A DNA stretch of 64,000 bases from Actinomycetota bacterium. Lineage in GTDB: Bacteria > Actinomycetota > CADDZG01 > WHSQ01. This document shows, piece by piece, positions 17,881 through 27,167 of the stretch (its first letter is position 1; each line of letters opens with the position of its first letter). The notes below the pieces were generated by a model, which saw nothing but the letters and a program-made list of their open reading frames with translations, searched no databases and had not been told where the DNA came from. The stretch spans positions 1 through 64,000 of the forward strand of contig JACDAL010000148.1 of assembly GCA_013695465.1 (NCBI GenBank). Reading direction: 5' to 3'. The translations under genes and the position numbers were made by a program.

Positions 17881-18168
17881 CTACGCGGTCTCGGCGTACT
17901 CCCACACCGACACTGTCTCCTGCCTGGTGGGGGGCGCTGCTATCAGCCGCTCAACCTCGACGACCACCTCGTGCAGGAGGTATTTCTCGCCGCACTGGTC
18001 GCAGACCCCGGCAGGCACGCCGTCGATCACTCGGACCTGGGTGGGTGCCTCTTTGTTCGGATATGTGAGCGTGACTCGCTTGGGGGTCACGGAACCCCCG
18101 CAGACCGTGCAGTCTGGAGGATAGGTCTCTCGCTTCTCCGGCGGCGGGAATTCCATATCGCTCATCAT
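17881..18168 (-). CDS. YgiT-type zinc-finger protein (antitoxin-like)
   Basis: CTVCGGSV...GVPAGVCDQCGEKYL, CxxC pairs. Internal ATGATG near 18168. Confidence 0.75.
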   Translation of the reverse strand: MMSDMEFPPPEKRETYPPDCTVCGGSVTPKRVTLTYPNKEAPTQVRVIDGVPAGVCDQCGEKYLLHEVVVEVERLIAAPPTRQETVSVWEYAETA

Positions 18169-18503
18169 CGCATCCCTCTGGTGCGCTCGTCGGCCCACTT
18201 CGGAGTCCTCGGCCGGTACACGGTCACGACCTCCAACCTAGCCTCGAAGTTGCTCTCGAACCTCTGGACGTTGACCACGACGTGAAGGGGTTCGTCCCCC
18301 TCGAAGTATCCGAGGAGCAGCTTCGTCAGTCCTTCCCGACGGCGGGTGTATTCCTCGAGCACTTCGCAGGCGCACCCAGCCTCAACCACCAGTTCGGCCG
18401 TGACGTCGTCTTCAGCCATCTCCAGAAGGGCATGAAGTCGATAGAAGAGCCTCTTCTCACTGAATGCCCAACGAAGTGCCGCCTCCTGATCTGTCCTATC
18501 CAT
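18165..18503 (-). CDS. DUF4258-like protein (putative toxin)
   Basis: FYRLHALLEMAEDDVTAELVVEAGCACEVLEEY...LLLGYFEGDEPLHVVVNV. Overlaps YgiT gene. Confidence 0.6.
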   Translation of the reverse strand: MDRTDQEAALRWAFSEKRLFYRLHALLEMAEDDVTAELVVEAGCACEVLEEYTRRREGLTKLLLGYFEGDEPLHVVVNVQRFESNFEARLEVVTVYRPRTPKWADERTRGMR

Positions 18504-19660
18504 CGATGGCCCTCGTGCCCCTTACGAGATTCGCGATCGTCTCGGCGGCTTCGGCTTCCATCGAGGGGATCGCGTGGCTGTAGACGTCCATCGTGAACGC
18601 GACCGTGGAATGGCCGAGGCGTTCGCTCACGACCTTCGGATGGATATCGGCAGCAAGCGCCAGCGTTGCGTGCGTGTGGAGGAGATCGTGGAGCCGGATG
18701 CGGGGCAGGCCGCCTTCCCGAACACGCTTGTCGAACATCTGCGTGAAGCGGTCCGGATGGACGCGCGTGCCGTCGTCTCGGCAGAAGACGAGCTCGTGGT
18801 CCTGCCACGCTTCACCGAGCTTCAGCTTCAGCTGGTTCTGCGCCGCCCGGTGGGCTCGAAGGGCGGTGACTGTCCCGGTGTCCAGCGCGACCGACCTCCG
18901 TCCGCGAGCCGTTTTGGGTTCGGATATCTCAACCCGGTAGTCGATCGAGATGATCGTCTGGCGGATCGACAGGCGCCGGCGGTCGAAGTCGATGTCCTGC
19001 CATCGAAGCCCGAGGACTTCGCCGCGTCGCATCCCCGTGCTCGACGACAGGACCCACGCGGCATAGAAGGGATCGCTCTCCACGAACTGCAGGAAGCTCC
19101 GCAATTCTTCGGGCGTCCAGGTGCGCATCGCTTTTCCCGATGAGGTCTGTCTCGGCGGGTCGGAGAACTCGGCGACGTTGCGAGGGAGGTAGCTCCACCG
19201 AACGGCGTCATGGAGCGCCTTGTGCAGCATCACGTGGACGTTGTGGACCGTCTTGGGGCTGAGCCCGCCCTTTCCTCCGCTCCTGCCATTTACCAGCAAC
19301 TCGCCGTAGAACGCGTTGAGCTGGTCGGGCGTGAGCGCTTGGAGCCGGGTCTCGCCAAGGCGAAGCAGCACGTACCTGCGGATCGCCGACCGGTAGCCCT
19401 GGAAGGTGCTCTCACGCAAACCGGCCTTGGTCGCGGGGAGCCAGTGGTCCAGCAGGAACGTCTTCACGGAGAGCTTCGAAGGTTCCACATAGAGCCCGCT
19501 CTGGAGGGCTCCCTGAGCTTCGTTGAGGGCGGCGAGAGCATCGCGCTTCGTCCGGTAGCCACCCTTGGACGTCTGGCGTCGTTCGCTGCCCTGGGAGAGA
19601 GATATCGAGGACGTATGTCCAGGAATCCCCACGCTTGTGGACGTGGCCTCGCCGGCTCAC
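18496..19660 (-). pseudogene. Tyrosine integrase, frameshifted and with conserved Arg of HxLRH changed to Leu
   Basis: C-terminal ORF 18496..19632 (TGMRRGEVLGLRW, RLHDLLHTHATLA, LGHSTVAFTMDVYSH) and N-terminal arm domain in another frame, ORF 19412..19660 (MSRRGHVHKRGDSWTYVLDISLPGQ). Junction near 19586-19588. Confidence 0.8.
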
Positions 19661-19899
19661 GAAGGCTCCCCGTGGACCTTCTCGGCTTCCGCCTGGAGGT
19701 GGGCGATGAGACTCGCCCGGGGGATCCTGATGTGCCGACCGAGCCGGATGTTGGGGATCTTCCCTTCGGCCACGAGGGCATAAGCCATGTCTTTCCCGAT
19801 GCGCATGAGCTTCGCCGCCTCCTTGACCGTGAGCAGTAGGGCCTGACTCGATTCCTCACCGTAGCCAGGGGTTGTGACGGAAAAGTGAAGCCTGATCAC
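19657..19899 (-). CDS. Excisionase-like HTH DNA-binding protein
   Basis: LLLTVKEAAKLMRIGKDMAYALVAEGKIPNIRLGRHIRIPRASL. Confidence 0.85.
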   Translation of the reverse strand: MIRLHFSVTTPGYGEESSQALLLTVKEAAKLMRIGKDMAYALVAEGKIPNIRLGRHIRIPRASLIAHLQAEAEKVHGEPS

Positions 19900-19987
19900 T
19901 GGATACCTGAGGTTGCCGGCGATGTGCCATGCCCAAGCAGTGCCAGGAAAAACCTCCGGGTTCCATTTGAGAAAACTTTAAGAAAAA

Positions 19988-20710
19988 TTGGGACCGCCAC
20001 ATCGGCCTCCAAGTTTTCTTGCGAGCCCCTCAATTCTTGTTCCCCCTGCGCGGGGCGCTGGAGTGAGCACACAGTTGCACCCTCGTGCTGAGAAGCGGGT
20101 TTACTTGCTTGGCTTACTAGCCCGGCTGGAGGAGGCGTTGGCAAACGCGCGGGCTTGGAGGCGGCTTCCAACAAGGGAGGCAAAGGCTTTGGCTGGGGCC
20201 GCGATGGATATTCAGCCTCCTGGTTATCGCGATTGGGCTGCCTATCGCTCGCCACGTGCATTCATCGAGGGCAAGAGGAAGCTAGGCATCGAGATCGACG
20301 CTTCAGTGGGAGCAAGGCCACCATTATCCGGCTCTCCCCACGAATGGTTCTTTGATGAACGTCGGCCGGGGGCCAGTGCGCGACTGGTCCCCCTACACCT
20401 CATTCGCCCGAGGAGAGCGAGAGGCCGCCCCTACTACCAGGCCCATCAGCGAGCGATCGAGATACACGAGAGCGACCGATTCCTTCGCTCGTTGAAGAAG
20501 GTTCCTTTGGGCGTGCAGGATGCCTGGCGCGACGCCAAGAGAAACCTGGAGAGAGGCGTTTGGGGAGGTTCTAAGTTTGGTCCGCTTGCAGGTCGTAGCG
20601 GTGTATTCCGAGCGAAAGTAGGCCGCAGCTATCGCGTGTTGTTCGAGCATCGAGGCGGGGACAGCTTCGATGCGGTCGATATCACTACTAGACAGGGCGC
20701 CTACCGTTGA
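19988..20710 (+). CDS. Protein with C-terminal RelE/ParE-like toxin domain
   Basis: C-terminus RFLRSLKKVPLGVQDAWRDAKRNLERG...FGPLAGRSGVFRAKVGRSYRVLFEHRGGDSFDAVDI. Start uncertain. Confidence 0.55.
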   Translation: MGPPHRPPSFLASPSILVPPARGAGVSTQLHPRAEKRVYLLGLLARLEEALANARAWRRLPTREAKALAGAAMDIQPPGYRDWAAYRSPRAFIEGKRKLGIEIDASVGARPPLSGSPHEWFFDERRPGASARLVPLHLIRPRRARGRPYYQAHQRAIEIHESDRFLRSLKKVPLGVQDAWRDAKRNLERGVWGGSKFGPLAGRSGVFRAKVGRSYRVLFEHRGGDSFDAVDITTRQGAYR

Positions 20711-20786
20711 AGACGCGGACGCCGCGTCGCGGCCGACCTCCGGGCTTTTCTTGGGTTCGTTAGCAAGACCGGTCACTCGGGGCCAG

Positions 20787-20811
20787 TTGCTAACGATTTG
20801 CTAACGGCGGA
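20787..20811. repeat. Right terminal repeat (arm-type-like)
   Basis: Identical to 17603-17627. Inverted GTTAGCAA at 20759-20766. Confidence 0.85.
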
Positions 20812-20920
20812 CTCGGATCGACCCGGACGAAGCAGGATTGGCAATCGAGTTGCGACGCTCTGACCTGCGGAAAACGCACAAGCCAGGAACAGCTCGGAGC
20901 ACTCAGAACCGGCTGACGGC

Positions 20921-20966
20921 GGCTCATAACCCGGAGGTCGTTAGGTTCAAATCCTACCCCTGCAAC
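20921..20966 (+). repeat. attR-like truncated tRNA remnant
   Basis: 46-nt copy of the tRNA-fMet 3' part with an inserted T (GTCGTTAGG vs GTCGTAGG). Confidence 0.88.
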
Positions 20967-21114
20967 TACAAGAGGGAGCTCAGAGGGGTGAACGTGCGTT
21001 CGCCCCTCTTGCGCGCCCGCGCTGGTCGGGTGGCAAACGCCGGCTCGGGCCGGGGTCGGGTCATACTCAACGCCAAGGACGACCACGCGGGTCGGCGAAC
21101 GACAGGGAGGGACG

Positions 21115-21522
21115 ATGCCGCAATATCTAACTAGATTCAGCTACACGCCTGAGACGTGGGCCAGGCTGAGCGGCAACCCAGAGGATCGCCGAAAGGCAGC
21201 TCAGTCGTACATCGAGTCGGTCGGTGGGAAGCTCCACGGGTTCTGGTACGCCTTCGGCACGCATGACGGCTACACCCTATGGGAGGCGCCCGACAACGTA
21301 TCCATGGCCGCGGTTGCGCTGGCGATTGGTGGCGGTGGCGCGCTTAGCTCGCTCGAGACGACAGTCCTCTTGACCGTCGACGAAACGATCGATGCCCTGC
21401 GCAAGGCCCAGCAAGTCCAGTACCAAGCGCCCTGGCGCATAACAGCTGCGCCCTGTCGGCTCGACGCAAAGCCGCGTGGCCGGATCCTCAGAAACGGGAT
21501 CGGCACAGCCGTCCGCGTCTGA
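21115..21522 (+). CDS. GYD-domain-like protein
   Basis: YLTRFSYTPETWARL...VGGKLHGFWYAFGTHDGYTLWEAPDNVSMAAVALAIGGGGALSSLETTVLLT. Confidence 0.8.
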   Translation: MPQYLTRFSYTPETWARLSGNPEDRRKAAQSYIESVGGKLHGFWYAFGTHDGYTLWEAPDNVSMAAVALAIGGGGALSSLETTVLLTVDETIDALRKAQQVQYQAPWRITAAPCRLDAKPRGRILRNGIGTAVRV

Positions 21523-21567
21523 CGCCGTACCCCGACCGGCAACCCCCCCACGACGCCCCGGGGCAGG

Positions 21568-21900
21568 TCAGGGCGTCGTCGTGGCGCGTAGCGGAAGGCG
21601 GACGCGGAGCACCGTCTCGTCCGGCCGCGACTCGATCGTGATCTCGCCGCCATGCCGCTCGACGATGATCCGCCGTGAGATATCGAGGCCTAAGCCCGTG
21701 CCTTTTCCTACATCCTTGGTGGTGTAGAAGGGTTCGAAAGCGCGAGCTTGCACTTCCTTGGGCATCCCCGGTCCGGTGTCGCCGATCTCCACGATTACGC
21801 CGTTCTCGTCGACGCGCGTTGACACCCGAGCGTGCCCGTCCCCCTCATCGCATCGATGGCGTTGATCAGGTTGTGCTCAAGACCTGCTTGGCGGTGGTCG
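21568..21900 (-). pseudogene. Histidine kinase HATPase C-terminal remnant
   Basis: VEIGDTGPGMPKEVQARAFEPFYTTKDVGKGTGLGLDISRRII; upstream LEHNLINAIDAM is in a different frame; no N-terminal part. Right boundary approximate. Confidence 0.65.
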
Positions 21901-22313
21901 AGAGTTCGCCGCGCTGTTCTCGACCTGCTTTCTCTGTCAGTTGAAGGCGAAGAGCGGGGGGAGAACGGCGACGACGGTCGTTGCCCAGAGGGCGAAGATG
22001 GGGAGGTAGGAGGTCTGCCATCGCTCGAGGCGGTGGAAGGCGATCCTTCCCGTGAGAAACCGCATCGAAAGCCAGGCGGTCCCGGCCAGGTTCACGAGCA
22101 GGACGAGGTTGAGGCCGAGCGCTGCAACGCGGTTCGGGGTGAGCCCGAGATCGCCAGTTCTTCCGGCTAAAGCGAGATCCGGCGCACGTGAGGCCGCCAC
22201 CAGAGGGCGGCGATCCAGCGCCTCCACTCCTGGGGATCAGAGTGGAGGAACCAGCCGACGAGCGATGAAGTGATCTTGGGTTCGGCAGGAGCGTGGGGGA
22301 GAACTGCACAGGC

Positions 22314-23642
22314 TCAGGCACATCTGGCGGGAATGGCCCCCTGTACCTCGGGCCGCGGCTCGAGAAGCAGCGGCGGGCGCCGGCCTCCGGAGAAGTCAAA
22401 GACGTCGAAGAGGTCGTTGGCTGAAGCATCGCGCTTACCGATAGGCGGCAGAGAGTGCAGCCGCTCGATGAACGCCAACAACGAGGCGAACTCGTAGTTG
22501 GTGTGGCTCACGTAACCGGGCTTGGCCCACGGCGACACAACCAGCAGAGGGACACGCGGCCCCCAGCCCAAGTCGTCGACGCGTGGGGGGGCAACATGGT
22601 CGTAGAGGCCCCCGAAGTCGTCCCAGGTGATGAACACCGCGCTGCGGTCCCAGTCCTCCGAACGCATCAAGGCATTCAGCTGCCTGATGGTCCAGTTTTC
22701 GCCGGCGCACATGCTCGTTCGGTCCCGAGTCGGGTGCTCGTTGAGCTCCTCCGGAGCGATTACGAAGCTGACCTGGGGAAGTTTCCCGGCCCGAGCATCG
22801 GCTTGGAATTGCGATGCCGGGACAACCTTTCGCCAGCGAGAGGTGTAACGCATTTCCTTGATCGCCCGTGGGATGTTGTGGAATTGATGTGGCTCGACGT
22901 AGTAGCGCCACGAAATCGCCTTGGAGTCGAGCTCCTCGAAGATGGTCTTGATGCTGAAGCATGCTCTCATGCGGCTCATCAGGGCCTCGATCCTCTGGAG
23001 CCGCACGTCGTCCTCCCACTCGACGAGGTTCCGATGGCGTCCCAGCCTGGAGACGTAGTCGCCCGGGTCATCGCAGTACTTGCCGGGACGGTCGTTCGAG
23101 CTGATGTTGGAAACCACCCTCTTGGCATGCGCTGCGATGAGGTACATGTGCTCGGGAAAGGTCGAACCGAACGTTGATGAGAACATTCTGTCGGCGAGTA
23201 CGAAGTTGTCGGCGTAGGCCCAGTAAGCGGGCAGGTCCTTTCTGCGGAACTGAGTAAAGGCGAGATCTTTGCCGCCCGGAATCAGATCGAATCCATTCAT
23301 GGCTCCGCCGTTAACGGCGACGAGCCCTCGCAGAAAGCTATGCGCGATGTCGTGCGGATAGCGATCGGGGGCTCGTTTCAGCGGAACCTCGGAGCCGTTC
23401 GATGTGGTGCCCGTTGTGACGCCGTCGGCCCCCGGATAGCGCCCGAACATGTTGTCGAATGTGCGGTTCTCCTTGACGATGACGACGACCTTCTCGATAG
23501 GAACGCGAGCCTGTGGGAGGGAGGTCTTCCCGGCGCCCCCGAAGGGCAGATGCGCCGCCAGCACCACGAGGGCAGCCGCCAAGAGCAGCTCGGCGCCGAG
23601 CAGCGCGCCAAACCGTTGGCTGTTCACATCGCTCTCGGTCAC
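22314..23642 (-). CDS. Phosphoesterase / phospholipase C-acid phosphatase family protein
   Basis: [75 protein letters not shown]. Confidence 0.88.
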   Translation of the reverse strand: MTESDVNSQRFGALLGAELLLAAALVVLAAHLPFGGAGKTSLPQARVPIEKVVVIVKENRTFDNMFGRYPGADGVTTGTTSNGSEVPLKRAPDRYPHDIAHSFLRGLVAVNGGAMNGFDLIPGGKDLAFTQFRRKDLPAYWAYADNFVLADRMFSSTFGSTFPEHMYLIAAHAKRVVSNISSNDRPGKYCDDPGDYVSRLGRHRNLVEWEDDVRLQRIEALMSRMRACFSIKTIFEELDSKAISWRYYVEPHQFHNIPRAIKEMRYTSRWRKVVPASQFQADARAGKLPQVSFVIAPEELNEHPTRDRTSMCAGENWTIRQLNALMRSEDWDRSAVFITWDDFGGLYDHVAPPRVDDLGWGPRVPLLVVSPWAKPGYVSHTNYEFASLLAFIERLHSLPPIGKRDASANDLFDVFDFSGGRRPPLLLEPRPEVQGAIPARCA

Positions 23643-23732
23643 GATCCCCTCGACATTCGAGAACCGTGCGCTTGATTGTGGCCGGGGACAGTCGGCACCA
23701 AGACAGGAAAGCTGTCGGCTGGATAACAGCGC

Positions 23733-24425
23733 TCAGAGCTCGGCTCGGCGCCGCAACCTCTCGATATCGCGAATCAAAATCTCTCTACCCCTGAGCTCGA
23801 GAAGACCCCTCTCCTGAAATGCGCGCAGGGCCTGATTGACGCTCGGGCGGGAGCCGCCCACCATGCCCGCGAGCGTTGTTTGCGTGACGTCGAGGTCCAG
23901 CCGGACGCCTCCCTCTATTTCTTTGCCCTCCTCCTGAGCCAGCGCCAGCAGGAGCTTGGCGAGGCGGCCCGGCAAATCGAGGAACACCAGGTCCGAAGCC
24001 TGTTGCAGCGTCCGGCGAATAATCGTGCCGAGGGAGCGATGGAGGGCGTCGGCCAGCCGGGGATTGTCGAGGAGTAGACGCATGAACGAGGGACGCGTAA
24101 GGGCCAAGAGCGTGGTTGCCTGGAGTGCCCTCGCCGAGGCCGTGCGCGCCCCCCCATCCAACAACGCCAGCTCGCCGAAGACACTGGGGGGCCGAAGCGT
24201 CGCCAGCACCATCTCGGCCCCCTCCACAGAGGTCAGCGAAAGCTTCACGAGTCCTTCGGCGACGATGAAGAGGGATTCGCCCCGATCGCCCTGGGAAAAG
24301 ATGAGGTCGCCTTTCCAATAGGAGCGAGGCACGATCTCCGGAGCCAGCGTCCGGCGAGCACCGTCGTCGAGGTCGCTGAAAAGCGAGGTCTCGGCCAGCA
24401 CCGCCGCGATCCGATCGCTTCTCAT
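23733..24425 (-). CDS. Crp/Fnr family transcriptional regulator
   Basis: cNMP-binding-like region plus DVTQTTLAGMVGGSRPSVNQALRAFQERGLLEL HTH. Confidence 0.88.
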   Translation of the reverse strand: MRSDRIAAVLAETSLFSDLDDGARRTLAPEIVPRSYWKGDLIFSQGDRGESLFIVAEGLVKLSLTSVEGAEMVLATLRPPSVFGELALLDGGARTASARALQATTLLALTRPSFMRLLLDNPRLADALHRSLGTIIRRTLQQASDLVFLDLPGRLAKLLLALAQEEGKEIEGGVRLDLDVTQTTLAGMVGGSRPSVNQALRAFQERGLLELRGREILIRDIERLRRRAEL

Positions 24426-24547
24426 CGCAGGCCACCGTACCGCGGGTCCTTTGTTGGGCGGCGAAGAGGCACCAGGAGCGCCGAGTGGTCGTTAAATGCT
24501 GCTATACGTCATCTGACGACTACTCGGCATCGAATCGGGTCGTGCCG

Positions 24548-25033
24548 TCAGTCGGAGCCGTTGGTCAGAACTCCCCAGTCCTTGAGCTTGCGGGTCAGCT
24601 CCGGCTCGTTCGTCTCACACAGCAGGGAGAGTGACATCAGGTCGTCCTCCCGAATGGTCAGGACGCGCCCGTTGAAGTCCCCTCGCTGGACCTGGATGGC
24701 GGCCGAAAAGCGAACCAGTGGCTCGCGCCGCTCAGAGGAGAGCGAATCGAACCTGTCCAGGTGCAGAATCAGCCGGCGACGGGGGGCGGGAGCGGCCGCG
24801 GTCCCCTCGGGACTCGGCGGCAGGATCTCGGACATCGGCACCCCGTAGAACCGGGCCAGCTCGGACAGCTTGGCCACGGTAACCATGCGGTCCCCACGCT
24901 CGTAGGCTCCGATCACCGCAGCCTTCCAGACCCCCTCGGAGCTCTCTTGGACGTCGTGCAGGGACATTCCCTTCTGCAAACGAATCGCCCGCAGACGATC
25001 CCCAAGCGCCTGCGCATAGTCTCTTCCGGTCAC
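24548..25033 (-). CDS. XRE-family regulator (BldD-like arrangement)
   Basis: LGDRLRAIRLQKGMSLHDVQESSEGVWKAAVIGAYERGDRMVTVAKLSELARFYGV. Confidence 0.75.
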   Translation of the reverse strand: MTGRDYAQALGDRLRAIRLQKGMSLHDVQESSEGVWKAAVIGAYERGDRMVTVAKLSELARFYGVPMSEILPPSPEGTAAAPAPRRRLILHLDRFDSLSSERREPLVRFSAAIQVQRGDFNGRVLTIREDDLMSLSLLCETNEPELTRKLKDWGVLTNGSD

Positions 25034-25155
25034 TCCTAGCCCCCTTGCTTACTCAAAAGACATCTAACCCATACGCTTCTGATCAACTATCTGTCACGAA
25101 CTGTAAAGAGATTACCAATCTTTGGCAACCCACCTTGAGGATTACACTAGTGACG

Positions 25156-25989
25156 ATGAGACCGTTGTGGAGGGGCGCCATAACATTCGGGCTGATCAGT
25201 ATCCCCGTGCGTCTTTATTCGGCCGTGGAGAACAAAAGCCTTAAATTTCACCTTCTTCACGAAAAGGACGGGGGGAGGATCAAGTACCAGCGCACCTGCG
25301 GCAAATGTGGTGAGGAAGTGACCTGGGACGACATCATCAAAGGCTACGAGTATTCCAAGGACCACTACGTGACCTTCACACAGGAAGAGATGGCGGCGCT
25401 CGACGTGGACTCGATCAAGGCCGTGGACGTCGTCTCCTTCGTCCCGCTGGAAAGGGTCGATCCCATCTACTTCGACAAGTCGTACTACGTCGCGCCGGAG
25501 AGCTCAGGGCTGAAGGCCTACAGGCTGCTGGCGGATGCCCTCCAGGCCGAGGGCCAGGTCGGGGTCGCCAAGGTCACCCTGCGGGAACGAGAGCATCTGG
25601 CCACCATCCGGCTCAAGGACGGGGTCTTCGTTCTCGAGACCATGCACTGGCCCGACGAGATTCGCACCCCCTCCTTCGAGGAGCTGGACAAGCGCGTGGA
25701 CGTCAGAGACAACGAGGTCAAGATGGCGAGACAGCTGATCCAACAGCTGTCCGATGATTTCCGGCCCGAGCAGTTCGAGGACGAGTACCGCACCCGCCTG
25801 CAGGAGTTGGCCGAGAAGAAAGTCGACGGCCAGGAGATCACGGTTTCGGCCGAAACCGAAGAGGAGGGACCCGCCGAGGTCGTGGACCTGATGGAGGCCC
25901 TCAAGGCTTCCGTCGCCCAGGCGAAGGAGCGGCGCGGGGCCAACAGCAAGGGCGGCGACTCCAATCGCCAGGCAGTCTCCGCATCCTGA
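25156..25989 (+). CDS. ku: Ku DNA end-binding protein
   Basis: MRPLWRGAITFGLISIPVRLYSAVENKSLKFHLLHEKDGGRIKYQRTC; ATG at 25156. Confidence 0.94.
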   Translation: MRPLWRGAITFGLISIPVRLYSAVENKSLKFHLLHEKDGGRIKYQRTCGKCGEEVTWDDIIKGYEYSKDHYVTFTQEEMAALDVDSIKAVDVVSFVPLERVDPIYFDKSYYVAPESSGLKAYRLLADALQAEGQVGVAKVTLREREHLATIRLKDGVFVLETMHWPDEIRTPSFEELDKRVDVRDNEVKMARQLIQQLSDDFRPEQFEDEYRTRLQELAEKKVDGQEITVSAETEEEGPAEVVDLMEALKASVAQAKERRGANSKGGDSNRQAVSAS

Positions 25990-26020
25990 TCCCGAGGCCT
26001 CTGCCCCCAGGAGCCTGACC

Positions 26021-26389
26021 GTGGACGCAGTTTCGATAACCATCCCCGCATCTCCTCAATACGTCGGGGTTATCCGGTTGGTCGCCGCAGGGCTGGCGGC
26101 TCGCCAGGGGTTCTCGCTCGATGATATCGAGGACCTCAAGATTGCCGTCGACGAGCTCGCTGCCTATGTGACCGGCTCACAGGGGCGCCTGGGCTTTCTG
26201 GAGGTGGTCTTCTCCCTGGACGCCGAGTGCATCTCGTTCAAGGGGTACGGCCGCCTGGAGGAGCCGGAGGAAGTCAGAACCAGCCTCACCGAGCTGTCTC
26301 GCATGATTCTGGAAACCGTGACCGAGTCCGCTTCTCTGGAGCGCGTCGGCGCCACGCCTACCTTTCATGCAAGCAAGACCCGCGCCTGA
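26021..26389 (+). CDS. Anti-sigma-factor kinase-like (RsbW-type) protein
   Basis: GFSLDDIEDLKIAVDELAAYV N-box-like segment; overlaps downstream sigma factor gene. Confidence 0.65.
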   Translation: MDAVSITIPASPQYVGVIRLVAAGLAARQGFSLDDIEDLKIAVDELAAYVTGSQGRLGFLEVVFSLDAECISFKGYGRLEEPEEVRTSLTELSRMILETVTESASLERVGATPTFHASKTRA

Positions 26390-27167
26390 TCGCCGTCTCG
26401 CAGACGACGGGACTGAGCTTTCCAGAGAGCAGATTCGTGCCGTCTTCCAGGCTTACCAGGACGCTCCCAACGAGGAGGAGAGGGCTGACCATCGCAAGAC
26501 CCTCGTATCGCAATATCTGGGTTTAGTCGAGTTCCTGGCGCGCCGATTCCGTAATAGAGGAGAGCCGACAGAGGATTTGGTGCAGGTGGGATCAATCGGA
26601 CTATTAAAAGCCATCGATCGCTTCGATCTCGAGCGCGAGGTCGAATTCTCGACCTATGCCACTCCAACGGTGGTTGGGGAGCTCAAACGCCACTTCAGGG
26701 ACAAGGGGTGGGCGGTCAGGGTGCCCCGCCGCCTGCAGGAGCTTCATCTCGAGCTGAGTAAGACGGTCTCGGAGCTCTCCCAAGAGCTCGGTCGCTCCCC
26801 CACGGTTCCCGAGCTCGCCGAACACACCCGGCACTCGGAAGAAAACGTGCTCGAAGGGCTTGAGATCGCCCAAGCCTACAATTTCACCTCCCTCGATGTC
26901 CCCGTGGATCAGGACGACGCCGGCTCGGTTTCGTTCGCCGACCAGTTCGGGGCCGAGGACGACCAGTTGCGAGTCCTCGAGTACCGCACCGCGCTGGCTC
27001 CCGAGATGGCCAAGTTGCCGCACCGGGAGCGCACGATCCTTTACCTGCGTTTTTTTCGCGGGCTCACTCAGTCGGAGATCGCACAGCACCTGGGAATCTC
27101 CCAGATGCATGTGTCCCGGCTGCTCAATCGGACGTTGGGGCAGCTCAGAGAAGCTCTAGAGGAGTGA
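26367..27167 (+). CDS. RNA polymerase sigma factor, SigB/SigF type
   Basis: EPTEDLVQVGSIGLLKAIDRFDLEREVEFSTYATPTVVGELKRHFRDKGWAVRVPRRLQEL; region 4 LTQSEIAQHLGISQMHVSRLL. Confidence 0.93.
   Translation: MQARPAPDRRLADDGTELSREQIRAVFQAYQDAPNEEERADHRKTLVSQYLGLVEFLARRFRNRGEPTEDLVQVGSIGLLKAIDRFDLEREVEFSTYATPTVVGELKRHFRDKGWAVRVPRRLQELHLELSKTVSELSQELGRSPTVPELAEHTRHSEENVLEGLEIAQAYNFTSLDVPVDQDDAGSVSFADQFGAEDDQLRVLEYRTALAPEMAKLPHRERTILYLRFFRGLTQSEIAQHLGISQMHVSRLLNRTLGQLREALEE

Larger units (their letters stand above)
17522..20966. mobile_element. ~3.4 kb tRNA-fMet-integrated mini element (integrative-element remnant)
   Basis: Bounded by tRNA 3' end and its 46-nt duplicate; contains tyrosine integrase, Xis-like HTH, TA-like genes and shared terminal repeats. 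Confidence 0.85.

Noticed and set aside
20921-20966. Second tRNA-Met gene
   Set aside because: Lacks acceptor 5' strand and D-arm and has an inserted T; it is an att remnant.
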